NCBI RefSeq assembly: GCF_003478505.1
Contig: NZ_QUFI01000033.1
Span: forward strand, 1 to 28,356
DNA from: Clostridium sp. AF27-2AA
Lineage (GTDB): Bacteria > Bacillota > Clostridia > Lachnospirales > Lachnospiraceae
DNA: 28,356 bases
Direction of reading: 5' to 3'
Positions 23,975-28,356 of this stretch are shown here, piece after piece; the first letter of the stretch is position 1; every line of letters begins with the position of its first letter. The notes beneath the pieces are model-generated. The model had not been told where the DNA came from. It was given only the letters and a program-made list of their open reading frames with translations, and did not search any database. A program made the position numbers and the translations under genes.

Positions 23975-24163
23975 TTATTTTTGTGAATATTCATTTTCAT
24001 CTCCTGCACATGAATTCATACAATAATAGGCCCAAATGGGCACTTTTCCCATTTGAGCCTTCCTTGCTAATGAATCTATACACTTCAGCAATAACCTGAT
24101 TTTTTCAAAATACTCTTTGTACGTTATAACTCTTCCATCTTTTTCGCAGAAAAAATGACACAC
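23975..24163 (-). CDS. Small hypothetical protein, possible excisionase remnant
   Basis: This ORF of 62 aa sits directly upstream of the integrase remnant, where xis lies in Tn916-type elements. Residues 38-43 read GKVPIW, resembling the start of Xis proteins (VPIW followed by a helix-turn-helix), but the following residues, AYYCMNSCAGDENEYSQK, do not continue the family and the ORF ends. The first half (YKEYFEKIRLLLKCIDSLARKA) is a plausible amphipathic helix. A 12-bp inverted repeat lies within it. I regard it as a degenerate remnant or a non-coding stretch; function is unknown. Confidence 0.3.
   Translation of the reverse strand: MCHFFCEKDGRVITYKEYFEKIRLLLKCIDSLARKAQMGKVPIWAYYCMNSCAGDENEYSQK
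24029..24059. repeat. Stem-loop with 12-bp arms upstream of the integrase remnant
   Basis: GGCCCAAATGGG (24029-24040) and CCCATTTGAGCC (24048-24059) pair with one mismatch around CACTTTT. On the minus strand it is followed by TATTATTG, a poor T run. It lies inside a short doubtful ORF, so it may be a terminator-like or recombination-related structure. Confidence 0.45.
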
Positions 24164-24214
24164 ACAAAAGAATATGCCGGAGAATGCAAAAGCATTAACA
24201 CTAACTTCTGTCTT

Positions 24215-25009
24215 TTAGTAAACAACAGCTTCCCCGTCTTCCAACATATCATAGTTAGAAACACCGTACGCTGTTAATTGGCCACGCATCGTAAAGCGTG
24301 TAACTGATGCATGAGCAACATTATCCATATGTGTCAGATAAAGCTTCGCCTCTGGTGCTGCCAGCGAAACATTCCATACATCCTCAGCACCCATAATCAG
24401 ACGGCCATTTTCCTTTGTTTCAGCAGCACAACAATTCAAGGCTATAACCTCTGGCTTAAACGTATTGATTGCCTTCTGTACTCCGTAATACCATACTGTA
24501 TCACCAGCAAGATAAAACGTTTTCTCTGTCTCAGCAGAAAACATGACGCCCATAGCCTCACCACAATTCTTATAAGTACCATGTTGCGCCGGAATCCTGG
24601 TTATTTTTGCATTACCCACCTTCAATCCGGTCAGTGGAAGCACGGTAATTCTAGAAAATCCGGACTTTTCCAGTACAGCGGCATCTTCTTCATTTTGACA
24701 ATAGATCTGGATTTTTTTATCCAGAGGAGCACCTACAGTACCATCGATAGGCGAAATATCAATATGATCCGGATGTAAATGTGTCACAATGACTGCGTCA
24801 ACGTCTTCCATGATCTGTTCAACCGGAAACGGAAGATCATAGAATGGCATGGGCTGGTTTTCTTTCACCGGATCAGGAATATGATAAGGCATTCCTGGTA
24901 TATCCACAAAAGACAGCGTGTGCTTTGGTGCCAGCCATGGATCGATCAAAAACGTTGTTCCTGCATATTCCAAACGATTAGTTGCATTGCGAATTTGTGT
25001 TAGTTTCAT
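24215..25009 (-). CDS. MBL-fold metallo-hydrolase (UlaG-like)
   Basis: This is a metallo-beta-lactamase superfamily protein of 264 aa, COG2220/UlaG type. The metal motif HLHPDHID lies near residue 77. Further ligands are likely in PAQHG, LAGDTVWYYG and LTHMDNVAH. N-terminal RNATNRLEYAGTTFLIDPW is the usual opening of this group. Substrate is unknown; relatives include lactonases and other hydrolases. The ATG at 25009 has AGAGGAG eight nt upstream. The divergent LysR gene expected to control it has lost its DNA-binding domain, and the deletion reaches to this gene's start region, so its original promoter is probably gone. Confidence 0.82.
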   Translation of the reverse strand: MKLTQIRNATNRLEYAGTTFLIDPWLAPKHTLSFVDIPGMPYHIPDPVKENQPMPFYDLPFPVEQIMEDVDAVIVTHLHPDHIDISPIDGTVGAPLDKKIQIYCQNEEDAAVLEKSGFSRITVLPLTGLKVGNAKITRIPAQHGTYKNCGEAMGVMFSAETEKTFYLAGDTVWYYGVQKAINTFKPEVIALNCCAAETKENGRLIMGAEDVWNVSLAAPEAKLYLTHMDNVAHASVTRFTMRGQLTAYGVSNYDMLEDGEAVVY

Positions 25010-25597
25010 ATGAGTATCTCCTCTTCTATTTTTGTTATACAGTTTCATCAGAAATATCCACAAATTATTTTAAACGTGGTCGATACCACTGACGATACCG
25101 CTCTTTCAGCATTATCTGCTCAGCAATGCAATTTTGCAATTGTGACTGGTCCATTTGAACAAACACAGTTTCAAGCTGATCCATTGTTTTACAGCAGATA
25201 CAGTGTAATAATGAATCAGCAGCATCCATTGGCAAATAAAAGGTACATAACCTTTGCTGATCTCGACGGACAAACCATTGTCAGCAAAGGTCGTGCCTAT
25301 TTATGCTTCAGAAATATGATTGACAAATATGTTCTCGGATTAAACCGCAAAATCCATATTCTTGTTGAAACTACGGATGAGTCTGTAATCCGCGATTTAT
25401 TGATAAAAAACAACGCAATTTATCTCGGCTATGATTATATGAATACATTATGGTCGCATCCCGAGATTATAAGTCGACCTTTGGTTGATTCCGGTCATGA
25501 AGGCAACACAATCTATCTGCTCTCAAACTCCCAGCTACGCATGACTGAGGTTAACCGCTGCTTTCGTGAATTCCTACTGGCATGGATTGCTTCTTAG
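25010..25597 (+). pseudogene. LysR-type regulator remnant: ligand-binding domain only
   Basis: Codons from about 25043 encode a LysR substrate-binding domain. FHQKYPQIILNVVDTT is the usual first strand and helix, followed by FAIVTGP, DPLFYSRYSVIMNQQHPLAN, FADLDGQTIVS, then DESVIRDLLIKNNAIYLGY. The 195-aa frame ends normally (CFREFLLAWIAS). The winged HTH and linker, roughly the first 90-105 residues, are missing. The plus-strand sequence immediately upstream is the antisense of the adjacent hydrolase, so an HTH cannot be recovered in another frame. A deletion apparently joined the hydrolase start region to the middle of lysR. A free ligand-binding domain being expressed is possible but no Shine-Dalgarno supports it. 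Confidence 0.75.
25034..25063 (-). promoter_or_regulatory. Weak candidate promoter of the MBL hydrolase gene inside the lysR remnant
   Basis: On the minus strand TTGTGG (25058-25063), an 18-nt spacer and TATAAC (25034-25039) stand about 25 nt before the hydrolase ATG. It lies within the lysR fragment, so it would be a promoter created or uncovered by the deletion. Hexamer matches are modest. Confidence 0.35.
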
Positions 25598-25636
25598 AGG
25601 AAAAGAATACAAATAGAGCGTATAGTTAATTTCTGC

Positions 25637-26545
25637 TTAACGATTTCTTTTTCCTGTATTTTCTGAACCTCGGATTTCCTCATGATAGAAATAATCCACG
25701 ATCACCGGATGTCCCTGCTGGACTCTGCCATAAGGCATTTCATTATCCACAAAAGGACAATCATACTTCTTAGCCATTTCCTCAGCTTTTACTTCAAGTG
25801 CTTCAAAGTAGCTGCGGTTATGCTTGTTATAAATTTCATCGTAAAGCGATACAAGATCAGGATATTTTCCAGCGATATAATCCATAATTATCTTTTTGAA
25901 ACCGCCTCGAAGATTGAGATTTTCGAGCCAGAACAGATCGCACTGATCCTTTACCCGCTCAAAGATTGCTTCAAAATCCGTGATACCGGGGAATACCGGG
26001 GATACGAAACAGACTGTACGGATGCCTGCTTCATATACCTGCTTCATAGCAGCAATACGACGCTCAATGCTCGAAGCCGAATCCATGTCGTTCTTGAAAT
26101 TTTCATCCAGTGTGTTGATCGACCATGAAACGGTTACTCGTCCAAGCTCCTTCAGCAGATCAATATCTCGCACCACAAGATCAGACTTTGTGCAGATCAG
26201 AATGTCTGCGCCACTGCCGATTAACTGCTCCAGAAGTTTTCTGGTATTCCCGAATTGCTCCTCCTGTGGATTGTAGCCATCCGTCACAGAACCGATGACC
26301 ACACGCTGTCCGGCATATTTCTTCGGATTCTTAAGTTTCGGCCAATGCTTTACATCAAGGAAAGTGCCCCATTCCTCCTTGTGTCCGGTAAAGCGCTTCA
26401 TAAAAGAAGCATAGCAATACTTGCAGGCATGTGTACAGCCTACATAGGGATTGACCGAGTAACCACCTACAGGCAGACTGGACTTGGTCATGATGTTCTT
26501 TGTTTCCACCTCACTAATGAGGATTCCATTGATTACTTCTGCCAT
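25637..26545 (-). CDS. Radical SAM mobile pair protein (SplB-like, larger partner)
   Basis: This is a radical SAM protein of 302 aa related to the spore photoproduct lyase-like COG1533 group. The cluster motif C-x3-C-x2-C is VGCTHACKYCYASFMKRF (about residues 36-53). Later features include GSVTDGYNPQEE, LICTKSDLVVRDIDLL and SWSINTLDENF, typical of this group. It overlaps the upstream radical SAM gene by 13 nt, with GGAGG ten nt before its ATG. The gene set (MarR, radical SAM, radical SAM) corresponds to what NCBI families call the 'radical SAM mobile pair'; I think this longer one is protein B, but the letter is from memory. Substrate is unknown. DNA or nucleic-acid repair is only suggested by distant homology. 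Confidence 0.82.
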   Translation of the reverse strand: MAEVINGILISEVETKNIMTKSSLPVGGYSVNPYVGCTHACKYCYASFMKRFTGHKEEWGTFLDVKHWPKLKNPKKYAGQRVVIGSVTDGYNPQEEQFGNTRKLLEQLIGSGADILICTKSDLVVRDIDLLKELGRVTVSWSINTLDENFKNDMDSASSIERRIAAMKQVYEAGIRTVCFVSPVFPGITDFEAIFERVKDQCDLFWLENLNLRGGFKKIIMDYIAGKYPDLVSLYDEIYNKHNRSYFEALEVKAEEMAKKYDCPFVDNEMPYGRVQQGHPVIVDYFYHEEIRGSENTGKRNR

Positions 26546-27222
26546 GCTCTCTGTACCTCCAACACTTTATTGAATTCTTCCGGCATTTCCTGAATCATAT
26601 TTTCATCCCCTATGATAGGGACAAGGTCTTCTTTCATAAACACCGGGATGCCAAGTGCGTGTGCCTGGTCCGTCAGAGACCATGCCCACTCCGGCTTCGT
26701 ATGAACCTTCCTGCTCTGAGCTCCGGTCATGGTGCCGACAACAATCCAGTTGATTCCAGAAAGGTCAACTGAACCGGGATCGTCGAATAACGGTTCAAAG
26801 GTAACATGGTAGTGTTTTGCCCTGACATTTTCCCGAAGCGCGTCAATACGCCACAGTTCTGTTTTTCTCGTCACCGTAACGCCAAACCATGCATTTCCCA
26901 GATCGGTATCAAACTCCAGCAGATCAGGTCGCTTGGTAAGGAACAGGAACTGATGCTGCGGATTTTCACGGATCTTTGCAAATACCTCGTCTCTCCATTC
27001 CGACTTCCAGCCGGAGAAATCGCTCATACCAGTAAGAAGAAAGTTCTGCGGACGTTTCTTTTGCATCATCTTGAGCTTACCCGGAAAGAATTCAGGGTCA
27101 GTGAAGTCATCAATCATATGCCAGCGTTTCGCATTGTTGCGGGCATAGCAATATGCACACCCCACTGTACAGCCGATGACGATATTCATATTTTGAATCT
27201 GATCTTTGATACAAATACTCAT
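26533..27222 (-). CDS. Radical SAM mobile pair protein (DUF5131/Gp37-like, smaller partner)
   Basis: This protein of 229 aa carries the cluster motif IVIGCTVGCAYCYARNNA (C-x3-C-x2-C near residues 18-25) and resembles the phage Gp37/Gp68 (DUF5131) group. Supporting features are LTGMSDFSGWKSEW, FLFLTKRPDLLEF, WFGVTVTRKTELWRID, and WIVVGTMTGAQSRK. The ATG at 27222 overlaps the marR stop as ATGA and uses a GAGGAG inside the end of marR; the GTG at 27234 would start on top of that Shine-Dalgarno. Probably protein A of the named pair. Two radical SAM enzymes translated in tight coupling suggest a two-component or sequential modification system of unknown substrate. Confidence 0.82.
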   Translation of the reverse strand: MSICIKDQIQNMNIVIGCTVGCAYCYARNNAKRWHMIDDFTDPEFFPGKLKMMQKKRPQNFLLTGMSDFSGWKSEWRDEVFAKIRENPQHQFLFLTKRPDLLEFDTDLGNAWFGVTVTRKTELWRIDALRENVRAKHYHVTFEPLFDDPGSVDLSGINWIVVGTMTGAQSRKVHTKPEWAWSLTDQAHALGIPVFMKEDLVPIIGDENMIQEMPEEFNKVLEVQRAWQK

Positions 27223-27656
27223 AACTTCTGCCACTCCTCAAGATTCTTTCTGATACGGTCGAGGCATTCCTCAAACTGGGTAATTTCTTCCTCTGAAAAA
27301 CCTTTGTAGTAAATACTGCCCATCTCATCAGATACAGAATCGTACTCGTCCTTTAAGGCATGTGCTTTCTCAGTCAGAAACAGAAGTGTTTTCCTTTTGT
27401 CCGTTTCAGACTGAATGCGTCTTATCAGCCCTTGATTTTCCATTCTTTCCAGCATCGTAGTGAGAGAAGTTATCGCTAATCCACATTTGATTGAGAGTGA
27501 CCTGATCGGAATTCCATCCTCCTGCCACAGCACATAAAGAATACGCCCCTGGGCTCCATTGAACGCATCAATATTCTTTTCACTGAGAATCTTCTCAAAA
27601 ATACGGTCTCCAAGTTGTTTTATTTTGGTTACAAGAAATCCGCCATTCATTTCCAC
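27219..27656 (-). CDS. MarR family transcriptional regulator of the radical SAM pair
   Basis: This is a MarR-type winged-helix repressor of 145 aa. N-terminal dimerisation helices are followed by the wHTH (about residues 35-95): LYVLWQEDGIPIRSLSIKCG, LAITSLTTMLERMENQGLI, then the wing RRIQSETDKRKTLLFLTEKA. The DxRKxxLxLT-like wing is typical. The start is GTG at 27656 (ATG two codons later is possible), with AGGAG seven nt upstream. The gene leads the three-gene operon and the palindrome just upstream overlaps its own promoter, so autoregulation is very likely. Members often respond to small phenolic or toxic ligands or oxidants, but the signal here is unknown. Confidence 0.88.
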   Translation of the reverse strand: MEMNGGFLVTKIKQLGDRIFEKILSEKNIDAFNGAQGRILYVLWQEDGIPIRSLSIKCGLAITSLTTMLERMENQGLIRRIQSETDKRKTLLFLTEKAHALKDEYDSVSDEMGSIYYKGFSEEEITQFEECLDRIRKNLEEWQKL

Positions 27657-27659
27657 ACA

Positions 27660-27707
27660 AAAGCTCCTATATAGTAGTTATTTGAAATAATACTATATAG
27701 GAGCTTT
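27660..27707. promoter_or_regulatory. 48-bp near-perfect palindrome, probable MarR operator
   Basis: AAAGCTCCTATATAGTA (27660-27676) is the exact inverse of TACTATATAGGAGCTTT (27691-27707). The 14-nt centre is itself nearly symmetrical (TTATTT-G-AAATAA). The distal arm lies in the -35/-10 spacer, the -10 falls at the centre, and the proximal arm contains the AGGAG Shine-Dalgarno of marR. It therefore could be bound as DNA by MarR and could also hide the ribosome site if a transcript started upstream. Confidence 0.85.
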
Positions 27708-27715
27708 ATTGTCAA
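27687..27715 (-). promoter_or_regulatory. Sigma-A promoter of the marR–radical SAM operon
   Basis: On the minus strand a perfect TTGACA (27710-27715), a 17-nt spacer and TATTAT (27687-27692), five of six consensus. The spacer and -10 lie within the palindrome. The predicted start near 27680 leaves only about 24 nt to the marR GTG. Confidence 0.88.
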
Positions 27716-27906
27716 CATTCTATATGTCTAAATATCGATAAATCCCAGATTTCTATGTTGTTCAAATTCCAAATAAATCAGCATCAATAAAAATCAATCT
27801 TATTTCTGGCGACTGGCTTAGAATTTCTCCATTTCCTAAACTTCTTCGGGTGAGGATATGGATTATTTTCTAAATGATGATGAATCTGATTCCTTTCTGC
27901 AATATC

Positions 27907-27936
27907 AAAAAAAGAGAACACTTTCATGCTCTCTTT
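27907..27936 (-). terminator. Terminator of the XRE regulator gene
   Basis: On the minus strand AAAGAGA and TCTCTTT pair (7 bp, 12-nt loop), followed by four further T. It lies just after the XRE stop at 27941. The 190 bases between here and the marR promoter hold no gene or structure that I can support. Confidence 0.7.
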
Positions 27937-27940
27937 CTAT

Positions 27941-28159
27941 CTATTCCTGCTCTTCATTTTCCTCTCTCTCATACTGCATGATATCTTCCACCCTACAGCC
28001 CAAAATCTCGCATAGCATCTCAATCGTATGCGTGGATACATACGCGTTTTTCTTTAGTCGGTTAATCTGTCCGGAGCTGACACCATAATTCTTGATCAGC
28101 CGGTACTGGGAAACACCACGCGTTTTCATGGTCTCCCAAAGCGGATCATAATTTATCAT
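27941..28159 (-). CDS. Small XRE-family helix-turn-helix regulator
   Basis: This is a 72-aa protein that is almost entirely a Cro/C1-type HTH. It begins DPLWETMKTRGVSQYRLI, the recognition region is YGVSSGQINRLKKNAYVSTHTI, and it ends with MLCEILGCRVEDIMQY and an acidic tail. Such single-domain regulators are common in Firmicute mobile elements and defence loci. It is monocistronic with a terminator. The ATG is preceded by AGGGGGG about seven nt upstream. Upstream, at 28217-28250, TGTCC and GGACA flank an AT-rich stretch that may be its operator. Target genes are unknown. Confidence 0.85.
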   Translation of the reverse strand: MINYDPLWETMKTRGVSQYRLIKNYGVSSGQINRLKKNAYVSTHTIEMLCEILGCRVEDIMQYEREENEEQE

Positions 28160-28316
28160 GTCCGTCCCCCCTGATTTCCAAATCCCGTAGCCGCCATATC
28201 TGCAGCCACAGTCTTATTTCATTAAATCAGTTTGTCCGACATCTGTATATTATCCATAATTGGACATGTATATGCATTTCTATGTAAAATTTCAATATTG
28301 AGACAGAACCCACTGC

Positions 28317-28343
28317 AGGTCCGAAGCCGGTAATCCCGGCATA
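28317..28343. repeat. Right copy of the 27-bp inverted repeat
   Basis: Exact reverse complement of positions 1-27, including the hairpin GCCGG-TAATC-CCGGC. Flanks differ (CACTGC on the inner side, CCGCTGCGC on the outer side). It marks a return to GC-rich sequence after the AT-rich island. Confidence 0.8.
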
Positions 28344-28356
28344 CCGCTGCGCAAAA

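Larger units (their letters stand above)
22855..28310. mobile_element. AT-rich accessory island, decayed integrative element plus cargo
   Basis: Base composition falls sharply at about 22855 and stays AT-rich to about 28310. The segment opens with a broken Tn916-type integrase next to ychF and holds a possible excisionase remnant, a truncated LysR gene, a radical SAM mobile pair module and an XRE regulator. No conjugation, relaxase or phage structural genes are present, so it cannot move by itself. Boundaries are set by composition only; no direct repeats were identified. It may combine more than one insertion. Confidence 0.6.

Noticed and set aside
27858..28088. 76-aa plus-strand ORF with a possible GTGAGGAT ribosome site
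   Set aside because: It runs through the XRE terminator and then antisense to the XRE gene; the second half is Ser/Cys-rich mirror sequence.
22858..28185. TGATTTC shared by the dyad at 22858-22881 and sequence near 28169 as element ends
   Set aside because: Only seven bases match, which is expected by chance in AT-rich DNA.

Overview
The window looks like a chromosomal segment of a spore-forming member of the Clostridia, most likely Lachnospiraceae. This rests on a germination protease gene (gpr), the Gram-positive IreB–YqgF–DUF1292–RNase J cluster, a ThiI without a rhodanese domain paired with its own cysteine desulfurase, and an electron-bifurcating-type lactate dehydrogenase fused to a ferredoxin domain. 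Most of the window is GC-rich and densely packed. Almost all genes lie on the minus strand; only an HPr-like gene, rpsT and a LysR remnant are on the plus strand.

Region by region (minus-strand operons read from high to low coordinate): 51-3462 encodes an LctB/LctC/LctD-type lactate dehydrogenase–Etf complex behind a visible promoter. 3661-9284 is a conserved operon: ireB, yqgF, a DUF1292 gene, an RNase J with a long basic N-terminal extension, a short MltG-like membrane protein without its catalytic domain, and the tRNA wobble-uridine pair TrmR and TrhP. mtaB (tRNA ms2t6A) and an HPr-like protein lacking the phosphorylatable histidine are divergently arranged around 10.8-10.9 kb. 11239-16114 holds prmA, rsmE, a cysteine desulfurase, thiI and a TauE/SafE permease. 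The core therefore has a strong RNA-modification theme (TrhP, TrmR, MtaB, ThiI with its sulfur donor, RsmE, plus the L11 methylase PrmA).

16209-20034 is the most interesting core region. A sigma-A promoter, overlapped at its -35 by a BirA-type dyad, precedes four genes: a probable hot-dog (MaoC-like) acyl-CoA hydratase, the biotin transporter component BioY, a thiolase-family protein and an acyl-CoA ligase. BioY, thiolase and ligase match the biotin-regulated yhfU-yhfS-yhfT set of Bacillus subtilis. The added hydratase suggests a biotin-repressed acyl-CoA pathway, perhaps making or salvaging a pimelate precursor. gpr lies upstream, then rpsT (plus strand, TTG start) and ychF.

22855 to about 28310 is an AT-rich accessory island. 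It carries a tyrosine integrase broken by a frameshift, a possible excisionase remnant, an MBL-fold hydrolase abutting a LysR gene that has lost its DNA-binding domain, and a compact module of one MarR regulator and two radical SAM proteins (the 'radical SAM mobile pair'). That module is governed by a promoter embedded in a 48-bp near-perfect palindrome. A small XRE regulator follows. The first 27 bases of the window recur as an inverted copy close to its right end. No rRNA, tRNA or CRISPR array was seen.
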